A program made the translations under genes and the position numbers. The notes under the pieces were generated by a model. That model ran no database searches, had not been told where the DNA came from, and saw only the letters and a program-made list of their open reading frames with translations. Shown here in pieces: positions 36,501-46,277 of a stretch of DNA of 64,000 bases. The stretch is from an uncultured Opitutaceae bacterium (lineage in GTDB: Bacteria > Verrucomicrobiota > Verrucomicrobiia > Opitutales > Opitutaceae), in NCBI GenBank assembly GCA_951813085.1, contig OX638348.1:1-64000 (forward strand), in the 5' to 3' direction. Every line of letters starts with the position of its first letter. Position 1 is the stretch's first letter.

Positions 36501-36583
36501 CCTGACATTGCCGTGGAGGGAAGAAGCAAGGATGCTGATATAAATGCTGCTCCGCCAATGATCGATTTGAGATTCGAACTCAT
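33515..36583 (-). CDS. Large secreted protein with calcium-binding-type repeats and alpha/beta-hydrolase domain
   Basis: 1022 aa. Signal peptide residues 1-27 (IGGAAFISASLLLPSTAMSG). Residues about 125-165 hold acidic Asp/Gly loops of thrombospondin-3/EF-hand type (DADGDGLFDDLED, EADMNGDGILD). A long beta-rich middle follows. The C-terminal part is an alpha/beta-hydrolase of the lipase/esterase type: oxyanion region YVLFVHGWNMSPFDKDW near 716-732 and the nucleophile elbow AHSMGNIV near 806. Candidate acid and histidine follow but cannot be fixed by eye. It lies between a 392-aa exported protein (4-bp overlap) and the 327-aa protein (4-bp overlap), one operon on the island. Substrate unknown. 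Confidence 0.75.
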   Translation of the reverse strand: MSSNLKSIIGGAAFISASLLLPSTAMSGTYKYTGNNYNIPSNVIAYSGDSYTYEGLNTVQNNGRIEFKSGSTGTIAAGSKISLYPSTSNYSGTNSSFYGRKMGFMAHSGSTVHGFIDSNFNGISDYIEGLDADGDGLFDDLEDVLGTSNSQGTPGFEADMNGDGILDKVVNVVPGGTTSQFLPGGAFPGYLNGVSGSVSVNTFYQAHGTYYSQTVGYFNPSSVGLYFGSLSEWLNLYFSVTYTYFVFETWTQHVEFQAANGVEYVVQGYHNGSGWFDIDTILGTGGFESVILGGPNANDIYADLYADLPIFIAIVQLGKATINDGGGSVDSDEIEMDAVGSIVGDILTVNIPDVTSLPSSTNIDWIDKRVFGNTTPWEIDMNGDGATDVTLDPINESGKISVPILGKTVEIEVKNGQGVFVSIGRYKVGQSPDGTLLVELPDTITGSDGTLRLSYKIPKPNAAVDLNRNGTIDFNRYDATAVNDPYVFWVNNDYDRLHTVDITDSEEDDLEVPIHLSGGDAILPDLQYKRDLEDLTRIWLDLNEFTSTYSVSDQSISLRVRIKESDGFPSLNLFHSVESGGLRKYLTDEAIADSQLQGVFGQELCSASYGNFVQTLPRRAWENLPSSKLVHLLFEGQVEGEGELLFYFEKNGQTIYSFDPIYLKLVDVTEMYETWTVGEAQQGGVDHSLWPLSAAAKVGGHALPQQHPTSNQSKDYVLFVHGWNMSPFDKDWFSNTAFKRLWHQGYKGQFGSFRWPTFYGFPLTNLDHFNLSEERAWRSGLPLSNLIKFLSLQYNVTGNSEVRIYAHSMGNIVASEALRELNGGNEVHTYVSAQAALSAHVWDNSRPPKSQVSNTPNVYGYYWKTGETLAPHQWNSSNGNKEYMDVTHMPSDTRYVNHYNENDWALTNVLGWETNQWLKPDGGYGYFSPSFQKLDLGLQWVDLNFPNDRFEVFSYAADSISKATGSESNVGGLFSIHPGADLDLEFGFGSPHKGHSGQFRSTIQKRSTYWERLLNDMAVTFP

Positions 36584-37758
36584 GGCTGCGCCTCCTTCAC
36601 TTCTTCAACTATAGTCTCGTTCTCCGATCGGATGTCCGGCTTTCGACCTATGCTTCCGAATCGTTTCGCGTTATCCGCGAGTTGAGTCTCATATTCTTCC
36701 TCTGTGGGGGCCTGATCCCTTATTTCCTTTGGAACTTCTCGAGCCTTCAATTCGGCACTGGGTTCCCGTCCAAGTTCGGAAGTAGCAACTGCCTCCAAGA
36801 GAGTTGCTTCCAGTTCCCTCTCAGCCCGGGAGACATGGATTTTCCTTAAATTTATGAAATGCTGAATATTGGTGAACTCGCCCAGCTCATCGTGCTCGTA
36901 TCGATCGTTGCGCTGAGACGAAAATCCCAGGGATTCTTCAATGGCGTCTTCGATGCCATCTGAGTCAGAGTCTTCGAAGAAAGGGTTTTGAGAGTAGACC
37001 GCCAATTCACCGAGTCGCGTGAGACCATTACCGGAAGAGTGATAGGAGAGATCTTTATTGGGCTTGCCATAGGATATTCCTGCGAATTGAAGGCGCCCGC
37101 TAACATACAGGTCCCATTCGCTCGCTTGCGGATCGATTCGCAGAGCGAGATGAAGAGGCAGCGCAGCCTCGTATTTCTCGTTCACCATAAAATTGACACC
37201 CATGCCGAACCAGTCCTCAAGGTTGGCTTCTTTTGAGTCTCCGTTTAGCACGAACGCGGTTCCCATGCGAAGTCCGGAACCCTCAGGTTTCAGACCAAAT
37301 CCTATTGCTGCTCCCTCTACGAACAGATATGAGAGTTCATTGGGGTCTTTTGAAAGCGCTGGTTGGACTACAGCCGAAACATAGTGTACGTCTTTGTTTT
37401 TCCGGAGTTTGGATTTTTCACTTTCATCTGAAGAGAACCTTCTTTCTTGAAGATTTAAAGCAATGGTGCCCTTGCCCTTAAAATCAATCGCGAATGGACT
37501 CGAATCGTCTTTCCAGTGTTTCACGTCCATAACTTCCACGTTTCTGGACGTGTAGATCCTACCTCCGGAATTCGCTACTCGGTCTTTTGGTGTATCCAAT
37601 TTTTCAGGAGAGATATTTTCTCGAACGTCCGTTTCAGGTAAGCTATCGATCTCACTCCTGATAGTGTCAATATTTGGGATCGCCTTTTCTAAACTAGAAT
37701 CGACGGAACGCTGCCCATGCGATGGGTGGCTTAAGATGAAGCCCATTAGGAGGGCCAC
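36580..37758 (-). CDS. Exported protein with acidic Asp-rich loop
   Basis: 392 aa beginning with a hydrophobic stretch (ALLMGFILSH), so exported. The middle part has the pattern of a lectin-like (LamG/concanavalin type) domain: strands with WDLYVSGRLQFAGISYG. A thrombospondin-3-type acidic loop, DSDSDGIEDAIEESLGF, lies near 270, and a charged C-terminal tail (ELEATLLEAVATSELG ... EEVKEAQP) ends the protein. The start is GTG at 37758 or ATG at 37746; neither has a good ribosome-binding site. First gene of the island operon, coupled by ATGA to the 1022-aa hydrolase. No enzyme motif seen. Confidence 0.65.
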   Translation of the reverse strand: MALLMGFILSHPSHGQRSVDSSLEKAIPNIDTIRSEIDSLPETDVRENISPEKLDTPKDRVANSGGRIYTSRNVEVMDVKHWKDDSSPFAIDFKGKGTIALNLQERRFSSDESEKSKLRKNKDVHYVSAVVQPALSKDPNELSYLFVEGAAIGFGLKPEGSGLRMGTAFVLNGDSKEANLEDWFGMGVNFMVNEKYEAALPLHLALRIDPQASEWDLYVSGRLQFAGISYGKPNKDLSYHSSGNGLTRLGELAVYSQNPFFEDSDSDGIEDAIEESLGFSSQRNDRYEHDELGEFTNIQHFINLRKIHVSRAERELEATLLEAVATSELGREPSAELKAREVPKEIRDQAPTEEEYETQLADNAKRFGSIGRKPDIRSENETIVEEVKEAQP

Positions 37759-37833
37759 TATATTGTGGACCGCGGGCGCAAAAAATCTAATCTCATAGAG
37801 CGGGTTGGTTGACGCTTTGGCACAGGAAAAGAA

Positions 37834-38773
37834 CTACTTATTCTGCAGTTTTGATTCCAAGCTGTGAATCCGCTCTCGGAGTTCGGAAGAGTCTTCTCTT
37901 AACGCTGCGTTTTCCTCGCTGATTTCGAGCACGTAGAGAGTCAGCTCTTCGATCTTCTGCATCAGGAATGTTTGAGCTTGTCCCATCTCCAATCCGTTTT
38001 CTTGGATTTCAGCTGCAGATGGCACTCCCGGCAAATGCCCATGCTCTTCAATATGCTCCTCTACCTCTTCCAGTGTTGGCAGTTCGTAGTCTTTTTCGAA
38101 TACAAAGTCCGACCAGCCTGTTTCCACGAAAAATTCCTTTGCCCTGACAGCCCCGTTGACGTCGAGCTTGTAGTCTGGTGTGTGGGTGCCGAGGCCGAGA
38201 TTGCCGTTGGCGGCTAAGTCGAAATAGGAGATTCCACCGTGGTGCATGCGTAATCGCCCACCTGCGTTGTCGACATACCAAGTGTTATTTGAACCTGCGC
38301 CTAGAAGTCGAATTTCTCCCCCTTCTGCTGTGCTATTTTGAGGTCTAACATATATCACTCCAGTGCTTGTGTAAAAAGAATTGGTTACGTTGAGCTGGCC
38401 ACTAATCGTCTGGTTGCCTGTGAATGAATTGGCTCCTCGCGTAGCGACCTCGTTCCAGCTGGGGTTGTACGGAGCGTTGCCAGCGGCGATCTTGCGGAAA
38501 AAAAAGGCGGTCGTTGATGGCATATGATGCGGCTAGTTGCATTTGGTGATTATTGCTGCCGTTAGAGTGGCGAGCATTGATCAGGTGTGTCCAGGAATGC
38601 GCGGTATCCGGCACATCACCAGTTATTGACCCCTGGGCCTGATAGAAGCCTGATTGATGCTGGGCTCCCAAATCAGATACCTAGGCCTCGTATCCCAAAG
38701 CTTGACCATTGCAAATTTTGGAGATCGAGATCGAGGTAAGTAGTAATGCGATTACTGAGATGATTTTGTTCAT
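37834..38773 (-). pseudogene. Tail-fibre/endosialidase-chaperone-like exported protein, interrupted
   Basis: About 312 codons. The ATG at 38773 gives a signal peptide (NKIISVIALLLTSISISKIC). Codon 31 is TAG (38681-38683) where glutamine would fit: GYEA-stop-VSDLGAQHQSG. The frame is lost again at the T-run at 38498-38505 (8 T; 7 would join RLFF to RKIAAGNAPYNPSW). After that it reads LDVNGAVRAKEFFVETGWSD and a coiled coil (EEISEENAALREDSSELRER), the pattern of Bacteroidota/Verrucomicrobiota proteins with an intramolecular-chaperone-like end. Island cargo. Both lesions could be sequence error. Confidence 0.65.
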
Positions 38774-38978
38774 ATTATTGCTAGTCTGCAGATTCGGCTG
38801 GAATTCAGAGGATTGAACTCTAGAATAGTTTCGATACTGTAGATATGAGCAGTCAATACCTAAACTAAAAAATGGTATATAATTAAAGGATTAGGCTATT
38901 TTTGGAGAATGATTATACTGCATTCTCAATTCCATTCCGTCCAATCATCTTAGGGATGTGGATGGAATGGAAACGGGG

Positions 38979-39632
38979 CTACTTGAGCACGATCGAGCCG
39001 TCTAGTTCCTCGGTCGCCAAACCGTTTCCTAGGATCGAATTAATTGCGTTGTAGACGGATGACTTGCCCATTCCGAAGCGGTGCTTGAGTTCCTCTACGA
39101 GATCTTTGCGGGTTGATTGGCCTTCGCGTAGGACCGAGAGGACTTTGTCCTGGGTGGTCGCGATAGTGGTTTCGGGTTCTTTGTCGAATCCGCTCCAGTC
39201 AAAGTCTTGGACAGCCTCAAAGAGGCCGTTGCGACGGTGCCAAGCGGTTCGTTCCCCGAGGTCTCCGTCATTGTTTTTGCAGCATGTGACTACGACTCGA
39301 TCATCTTCAGGGTCGTTCGAGGTTGATTGAATGACAAATGCAGAACGCGCGACTGAGCCGATCACGAGGTTTCGTTTCGCCGAGGGGGGCTTTAGCCCGA
39401 CGTTGGAAATGGTGAGCCACCGCTGCGAAAGGGACTTGAATTTGATGCGCCGGTCGCCCGGTTCCGAGCTGAGTTCGCTGATCTGGTCGCGGAAGTCCCG
39501 CAAACGTCTTTCCGCTAGCTTTCTATCTTGAGTTTTAAGGGACCGCCTTATTTGCTTCCCGCTCCTTTTCACGAGAGCGAAATACGTCTTCGATGATTCA
39601 TTCAAATACAGGCATTCTGCGACTTTCTTCAT
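38979..39632 (-). CDS. Chimeric protein: integrase N-terminus joined to a replication-ATPase-like C-terminus
   Basis: 217 aa. Residues 1-85 match the N-terminal arm-binding region of tyrosine recombinases of tRNA-targeted elements (VAECLYLNESSKTYFALVKR, SLKTQDRKLAERRLRDFRDQ). The catalytic core with its R-H-R-Y residues is absent. From about residue 88 (RNLVIGSVARSAFVIQSTSN) the sequence is like the tail of a RepA/AAA-type plasmid or element ATPase, with a winged-helix end (TRKDLVEELKHRFGMGKSSV). The join is in frame and looks like an internal deletion between two element genes. Location, 115 bp from the tRNA and pointing away, is where the integrase should be. It cannot act as an integrase. 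It may still bind DNA. Confidence 0.65.
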   Translation of the reverse strand: MKKVAECLYLNESSKTYFALVKRSGKQIRRSLKTQDRKLAERRLRDFRDQISELSSEPGDRRIKFKSLSQRWLTISNVGLKPPSAKRNLVIGSVARSAFVIQSTSNDPEDDRVVVTCCKNNDGDLGERTAWHRRNGLFEAVQDFDWSGFDKEPETTIATTQDKVLSVLREGQSTRKDLVEELKHRFGMGKSSVYNAINSILGNGLATEELDGSIVLK

Positions 39633-39669
39633 ACTGGATTCAGGGCTCTTTGGAGTTAGGATTTATTGA

Positions 39670-39692
39670 AGGTGACAAAAGCAGGTTACAAA
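39670..39692. repeat. Right arm-type repeats of the island
   Basis: AGGTGACAAA at 39670 and AGGTTACAAA at 39683, 13 bp apart and in the same orientation as the pair at 31267/31280. They lie 47 bp from the right att core, upstream of the integrase-like start. Confidence 0.6.
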
Positions 39693-39738
39693 TGCCCCAA
39701 GATGGATGCAATTTAGAAGCCATAAATCGTTATTGGTA

Positions 39739-39785
39739 AGCAGCCTGCCCAGGTGGCGGAATCGGTAGACGCAGCGGACTTAAAA
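39739..39785 (+). repeat. attR: 5' half of tRNA-Leu(UAA) plus leader
   Basis: 47 bp identical to 31092-31138. It lies within and just upstream of the intact tRNA gene. The identity ends after the anticodon-loop A-run, so the crossover lies at or before 39785. Confidence 0.85.
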
Positions 39786-39833
39786 TCCGTTGTCCGTAAG
39801 GACGTGCGGGTTCAATTCCCGCCCTGGGCACCA
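39747..39833 (+). tRNA. tRNA-Leu(UAA)
   Basis: Complete tRNA with encoded CCA at 39831-39833. The acceptor stem pairs GCCCAGG with CCTGGGC; the anticodon arm is GCGGA-CTTAAAA-TCCGT with anticodon TAA at 39781-39783; a long class II variable arm (TGTCCGTAAGGAC) and the T-arm GCGGGTTCAATTCCCGC follow. Reading UUA codons. It is the attachment gene of the island to its left. Confidence 0.95.
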
Positions 39834-39899
39834 ATGAACGAAATGAGCCAAAGTCGTCTAGACCGCTGCTCTTCGTGAGTTTGATTTTGCGAATCTCTA

Positions 39900-40948
<1,049 letters not shown>

Positions 40949-40981
40949 GCGATCGATTTCCAGAATGTATCAAGCAGCAAT

Positions 40982-41395
40982 ATGTCCCTAATTCGCATAA
41001 ACCGAAAACCCTCTCCGAAAGACTTGCGGGTCTTCTCGGCATTGTGGCTGATCTTTCTGCTGGCATTGGGCGCGATCGCGTTCAGCAAAGGCTATGAAAA
41101 GGCGGCAATTGCTGCCTGCGCTCTTTCAATTGGGATTGGTGGCCTCGGACTCGTGTTTCCCCGATCCGCAAGACCGGTGTACATTGGGGCAATGTACGCG
41201 ACCTTTCCCATTGGATTCGCGCTTTCTCACCTCATCCTCGCGGTCATCTATTTCCTTCTCCTCACGCCAATTGGCCTAGTCATGCGCCTGATGGGTCGGG
41301 ACCCGCTTCATCGCCGTTTCGATCCGCAGAAGTTCAGCTACTGGGAAGCGCGTTCGCAGGAGCGTTCCCCGGCCAGCTATCTTAAGCAATATTGA
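40982..41395 (+). CDS. SxtJ-family membrane protein
   Basis: 137 aa with two or three hydrophobic segments (RVFSALWLIFLLALGAIAFS, AACALSIGIGGLGLVF, LSHLILAVIYFLLLTPIGLV) and a conserved cytoplasmic end MGRDPLHRRFDPQKFSYWEA. This is the pattern of SxtJ-type proteins, which are found beside carbamoyltransferase genes (the decayed one lies 33 bp upstream). A helper role in the inner membrane is known only by association. Start ATG at 40982. Confidence 0.8.
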   Translation: MSLIRINRKPSPKDLRVFSALWLIFLLALGAIAFSKGYEKAAIAACALSIGIGGLGLVFPRSARPVYIGAMYATFPIGFALSHLILAVIYFLLLTPIGLVMRLMGRDPLHRRFDPQKFSYWEARSQERSPASYLKQY

Positions 41396-41496
41396 AGGAA
41401 ATGCGTTCCTTTGATCGGGCTAGGATGGACTTGTCCAATGGCTGCCAACGCGCTTCACTCCTTACTTTACTGCCGACCAACTACCCCCAGAGCTAA

Positions 41497-41691
41497 ATGA
41501 GCAAGCAAGAACCCACATTTGCAGAAGTTTCGCAACAAGAGCAAGAAGGAACCATCGCTTCGTTTTGGGACTTTTTGCGGCACAATAAAAAATGGTGGCT
41601 TACGCCCATTATCATTTCGCTGCTGCTTGTGAGCGCCTTGGTCATGCTAAGCGGATCTGGCGCCGCTCCATTTATCTACTCGCTTTTTTAG
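41497..41691 (+). CDS. DUF5989-family small membrane protein
   Basis: 64 aa with one transmembrane helix (WLTPIIISLLLVSALVMLS) near the C-terminus and a soluble charged N-terminus; FWDFLRHNKKWWLTP is the family hallmark. DUF5989 proteins occur next to SxtJ and carbamoyltransferases, as here. Function unknown. ATG at 41497. Confidence 0.8.
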   Translation: MSKQEPTFAEVSQQEQEGTIASFWDFLRHNKKWWLTPIIISLLLVSALVMLSGSGAAPFIYSLF

Positions 41692-41771
41692 GAGCCTAGG
41701 GTAAGCTCTTTTTCAAACGGCTTTCGTGAGGTTGGCATCAAAGCCAGGAGAGTGATCGGCTGCCTGATGGG

Positions 41772-43665
41772 TTATTCGTTTGAGGCAACTTCGATGCTCA
41801 ATGTCCAGAATTGTAGATCGGATGTTATCGGGATGCGTGCGCAAGCGAGTTCGTAATCCGTAGAAGTCGCCACAATTTCAATACTCGAAGCGTACTCCGT
41901 CCAAGTGTCCATCGTATCGCTCGAACGAAGTGAATAGTTCAATCCAAAAGCGGCAGAATCGATGCGTCTGACAAAGTAGTAGGCAAGGGATAGCGGACTT
42001 GCGCCTGCATCAGCATCGAGCCGAGGGAGACCGGGAGCGTCGAGCTCATTGCCGGTCCATTGAACCGTACGAGCGGGTTCGAAGGGCCCGAGTCCGAATG
42101 CGTACCGCTCCAGATAGCCTGAGCCGATTCAATTGCGAGCTTGAATCTTCGGCAAGCTGGTCGAGGCTTAAGCCGTTGTTTTCGGCCCACTCTTGAAGTA
42201 GGGTTTTCTCCAATACAGTGACTTGGCGTATTCTCTGAATAGCGGGGAACCCGATTGGGTCGATGGCATCGTAGGTAATTTGATAGACCCCAGGGGTCGA
42301 AGTATCGATCGTGTCTCCTCCGATTTGAACTTCTGGATTCCCGTTGAATCCGTCGACGGCGATCGTGCCTGGGTCATTCCACGTCGTGCCCCATTGTACG
42401 CGTACTGCATCCTCGCCTAAGAGGGTGATAACGGGCGGTCCTGAGGGAGGCGTGAATTCAAAGGCCCCGATATCCAAGTATTCGATACTGCCTGATCCAG
42501 AATTGACGGTGCCTTCGTTATCCCATAGCCGCGTGATTCCGCTCAGGTCCGCGTCGGGACCATTCTCGGTTGCGTATGCTGCGTAGTTGGCGCGGTCGAT
42601 CGCAGGCGAGTTGGGAAGGAGGTTCAAGTCGCCGTAGTCTTTTAGGAGAGGATCGGGTGAACGGACGAATAGGGGATCGGTGGCTCCATCGATTCCTTCG
42701 ATCAGATTGGTATCGCTTTCTGCTGCGACGGGATCGCCCTCGCTGCTGGCGCGATTGGATGCAAGGGTGCAATTTATGAGCCTAGGGCTCGATTCGGAGC
42801 TGTTGTACATACCGCCCCCGAAGACGGATGCTTGATTGCCCGACAAAGCGCAGTTGATGAGAACTCCACTGGAATTGATATTGTAGAACCCGCCGCCAAA
42901 GGCGCTTGATCCACCGCTGATAGAGCAGTTGATGATGGTGGGATTCGATGAGACGTTGTAGAAGGTGGCCCCCCCGGCTGCATTGTTCTGCTCGAAAGAG
43001 CAGGACTCAATCCGCGATTGCGCATCTACATGATAAACGGCTCCGCCCGTATTTGCGCTGTTCTTGTAGAAAGTCGATCCGTAGATTTCGAGCTCCGATT
43101 CCTTGGCGTGAATCGCGCCTCCTGCGAGGGATACGCTATTCTGAGCAAAGTGGCAGTCCTGGAGTATGGCTTGGCTGCCTGGCGCGTTGTAGAGAGCGCC
43201 ACCATTCGAGGCGGAATTCCCTTCGAAGTGGCAATCGACTATCGTGATGGATTCATGGTTCTGGATCGCGCCTCCATCGTCGAATCCAGCAGCTCCGTTT
43301 TGGAAGCGGAGGTTGATCAGGGAAACCGAGGCTTGGGAATCTCCGTCCCTGTCGTTGACGATTAAGAGTAACTCTTGTGAATCGCCGTCAATGACGAGTC
43401 CGCCGCTAAACTCAGACGCGTCGATCGAGAGGGAATGCTCGATGACGAGTGGAGTGACCAAGGTGATTGATTCCCCGTCTAGATCTGGATGAAAGGTAAT
43501 GGTGTCGCCGCTGGCCGCGTTCTCTAAGGCGGATCTGAGAGTTCCTGCTCCCGCGTCGCCTGTCGCCGCGACTTCGATGTTGGCGGCAACCACCGGATAG
43601 GTGAATAGCGCGAAGCACCAAAGCAGGGCGACCTTCGCCTGAGGGATCTCTCGGTGGGAATTCAA
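41772..43665 (-). pseudogene. Exported right-handed beta-helix protein, frameshifted near the end
   Basis: About 630 codons. Signal peptide near residues 8-28 (KVALLWCFALFTYPVVAA); start is TTG at 43665, for which no good ribosome-binding site is seen. Residues 30-400 are a parallel beta-helix with repeated GGA-type turns (NGGALYNAPGS, LAGGAIHAKES, FGGGMYNSS), a fold of pectate lyases and adhesins. An immunoglobulin-like region (PPVITLLGEDAVRVQWG) follows. A single extra base near 42122 breaks the end; in the shifted frame the protein continues YLERYAFGLGPFEPARTVQW to TAA at 41772. Sequence error or decay of the final 110 residues both possible. Substrate or partner unknown. Confidence 0.7.
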
Positions 43666-43791
43666 TGAGTTCGACGCTGAGGGTTCTAGTCATTGCCTAT
43701 ACGGATTGTTGGGTGGTGACTGTATGCGAAATCCTTCGTCTTGGCGCGCAAATCGGGACGGCCTATGGCTCCGTGCCCGCGGACTTAGGGT

Positions 43792-44649
43792 TTACACGAG
43801 TTTATAGAGGCGTTTCGCGTTCTCGCCCCGCACCTTTGCTTGCTCGGCTACGGACAGCCTGGATAGGGCCTTCTCCAGCGTGGCCTGCCACCGATGGTAG
43901 TCGGTCCGTAGGAGACAAACCGGCCAGTCAGACCCGAGGAGCAAGCGATCGGGACCGAAGGCGTCTATCGCCGTTTGGAAATAAGGCTCGAGCAGCGAGT
44001 CGTCCCATTCCGCGTCGATCACTTCGGTTACCATTCCGGATAGCTTGCAGGCGACATTCGGTCTTTGCGAAAGCGTCGCGAGATTTCGGGCCCACTCCTC
44101 GTCGAAAGCATCGCGCCGAATTCTGGGTTTCGCTATGTGATCGAGCACGAACTGCATATCCGGATGGCGATCGACGAAGGCGATTGTCTGGGGAAGCTGT
44201 CGCTCGAAAATCAGGATGTCGTAGACGAGCCCTCGTTTCCCAAGCTGCCTGACTCCCTCGTTGAAGCGCTTGCCAAGGATGAAATCCGGATCCGTCTCGT
44301 CTTGTACGACGTGTCGCGCCCCTACGAACCGAGGATTGGGCGCCCATTGATCCAGGACTTCCTCGAGACCTGGATCTTGAAGGGGAAGCCACCCGACAAC
44401 GCCTTTGATGAATGGATTCGCCTCAGTGAGCTCGAGAAGCCACCGCGTTTCTTCCAAGGTTTGGCGAGCCTGGACGGCGACGCTCCCGCTGATGCCGTTC
44501 GTTTCAAGCAGAGGCTCCAAATGCTCTGGCAGAAAATCGCGTTTGATAGCGGAAAGCGAATCAGTGATCCATGAATACTCTTTAGGATCGAACCTCCAGA
44601 AGTGCTGGTGAGCGTCTATCTTCACGTAACCTAGGGTGTATCGACTCAT
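43792..44649 (-). CDS. Amidohydrolase-2 family protein (fuconolactonase-like)
   Basis: 285-aa TIM-barrel hydrolase. Metal-site motif KIDAHQHFWRFDPKEYSW near residue 10, DHIAKPRIRRDAF and the late GSDWPVC aspartate are present, as in L-fucono-1,5-lactonase and related lactonases of sugar breakdown. No signal peptide. Divergent from the sulfatase gene with under 80 bp between, so they may share control. With the sulfatase it suggests use of sulfated or deoxy sugars, but no fucose transporter is nearby. Confidence 0.82.
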   Translation of the reverse strand: MSRYTLGYVKIDAHQHFWRFDPKEYSWITDSLSAIKRDFLPEHLEPLLETNGISGSVAVQARQTLEETRWLLELTEANPFIKGVVGWLPLQDPGLEEVLDQWAPNPRFVGARHVVQDETDPDFILGKRFNEGVRQLGKRGLVYDILIFERQLPQTIAFVDRHPDMQFVLDHIAKPRIRRDAFDEEWARNLATLSQRPNVACKLSGMVTEVIDAEWDDSLLEPYFQTAIDAFGPDRLLLGSDWPVCLLRTDYHRWQATLEKALSRLSVAEQAKVRGENAKRLYKLV

Positions 44650-44727
44650 AGTTTTATCGAGCGAATTGTGGATTTGGACTCAATTTGCGTGTTGAGTTTT
44701 GGATGGCCAATCCACAGCTTGGCGAAA

Positions 44728-46221
44728 ATGCCGAGGCAAGCGATATTCATTCTAACGGATACTCAAGGCACTGATGTAATCGGGTGCTATGGCCGGCCCG
44801 AGATGAGAACGCCTCATATCGACCGAATGGCTGTGGAAGGGATCCGATTTGATCGAGCCTATTCCACGCAACCGGTATGCGGTCCCGCGCGATCCGCGCT
44901 CTTTACAGGATTGTATCCACATTCCAATGGCGTTCTAGGCAATGATATGTCTCCTGCGCTGGACGCTTTGACGCTGGGGCAGCGCCTGTCCGCATCGGGT
45001 TTGAAGACCGGCTATATCGGGAAGTGGCATTTGGATGGAACGGATTACTTTGGAAATGGAATTTGTCCAGATGGGTGGGACCCGGGATACTGGTTCGATG
45101 GGCGCAACTATCTCGATAGCCTAGATGGCAAGGAGGAGCGCGACTTTTCCCGAAAGGTGCCGACCGCGAGCGATATGCGTGAAAACGGATATGATGAGTC
45201 CTTCACCATGGCTCATCGAGGCGTCGACAAAGCTCTGGAGTTCATTGAAGCCCACCGTAATGAAGACTTCTTTTTGGTGGTTTCCATCGATGAGCCGCAT
45301 CACCCGTTTATTTGTCCAGCCGAGTATCTGGAAGCGTTCGAAGGCTTCGAATTCGAGCTGGGGCCGAACGCGCACGACGATCTCGCTCAAAAGCCTAAGT
45401 CGCAGAGGGATTGGGCGGACCATGTAGCTGACCATATGGGAACAAAAGGTATCTTCCGGCTCGATCCATTCTTCGCCTGCAATAGCTATTGCGACTATGA
45501 AATCGGAAGGGTGCTTACTGCCATTGACAAGTGGATACCTGAGGCATTGACCGTGTATACTTCCGACCATGGAGATATGCTAGGCGCCCATGGGTTGCTA
45601 GGGAAGGGTCCGGTGATGTACGATGAGATCGCGAAGATTCCTTTCGTGGTTCGTTGGAAAGGGCAGGCTCCTGCGGGAGCTGAAGTGGACCGTCCCATTT
45701 CCCACATCGATCTGTATCCAACCTTCTTGGATTACTTTGGCCAAGAGAAGCCCGAGATCCTTCAAGGCGAGAGCTTGCTGGCTCATTTCAAGAATCCGGA
45801 ACAATGCGATCGGGAGAAGGCGTTTCTCGAGTTCAATCGATTCGAATTGGACCACGATGGGTTCGGCGCCTTTTCGCCCACTCGATGCGTCACGGACCGA
45901 CGATTCAAGCTGGCGATCAACTTGACCGACAAGGATGAGCTCTATGACCTGGAGTCGGATCCCGACGAATTGCGAAACCTGATCGATGATGCAGAGTTTG
46001 CAGAGGATCGCGATCGGCTGCACAAGGATATCATCGATTGGATGAATCGAACGCGCGATCCATTCCGTGGCCCGCAATGGATCAATCGCGCTTGGTCTGG
46101 AGCCGATGCCAAGTGCTGGGGCGGTGCCACCCGGCCGCGACCGGCGGACGGTGTCAACCCGCATACCTTGCTCTACGACACCGCGGAACCGATCGATCAG
46201 CTAGAATACGACAAGCACTGA
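44728..46221 (+). CDS. Sulfatase (Cys-type)
   Basis: 497-aa arylsulfatase-type enzyme. The residue to be turned into formylglycine is in CGPARSALFTG (Cys51), and metal-binding LTDTQGTDV at 9-17 and YTSDHGDMLGAHGL later are in place. The C-terminal end carries DELYDLESDPDEL, common in polysaccharide sulfatases. I use the ATG at 44728, which begins at the first conserved strand; an upstream open frame has a less natural start. No signal peptide from this start, so cytoplasmic or exported by another route. It would remove sulfate esters from polysaccharides; substrate unknown. Confidence 0.88.
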   Translation: MPRQAIFILTDTQGTDVIGCYGRPEMRTPHIDRMAVEGIRFDRAYSTQPVCGPARSALFTGLYPHSNGVLGNDMSPALDALTLGQRLSASGLKTGYIGKWHLDGTDYFGNGICPDGWDPGYWFDGRNYLDSLDGKEERDFSRKVPTASDMRENGYDESFTMAHRGVDKALEFIEAHRNEDFFLVVSIDEPHHPFICPAEYLEAFEGFEFELGPNAHDDLAQKPKSQRDWADHVADHMGTKGIFRLDPFFACNSYCDYEIGRVLTAIDKWIPEALTVYTSDHGDMLGAHGLLGKGPVMYDEIAKIPFVVRWKGQAPAGAEVDRPISHIDLYPTFLDYFGQEKPEILQGESLLAHFKNPEQCDREKAFLEFNRFELDHDGFGAFSPTRCVTDRRFKLAINLTDKDELYDLESDPDELRNLIDDAEFAEDRDRLHKDIIDWMNRTRDPFRGPQWINRAWSGADAKCWGGATRPRPADGVNPHTLLYDTAEPIDQLEYDKH

Positions 46222-46277
46222 CTCAGAAGGCGCGAATTTTTGCGCCATCAAATTCACCCTGAAGCGTTGTCTCTTGC

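Noticed and set aside
43412..43693. Alternative ATG start for the beta-helix gene at 43693
   Set aside because: This ATG is in a different frame from the signal peptide and helix repeats, so it would need a further shift.
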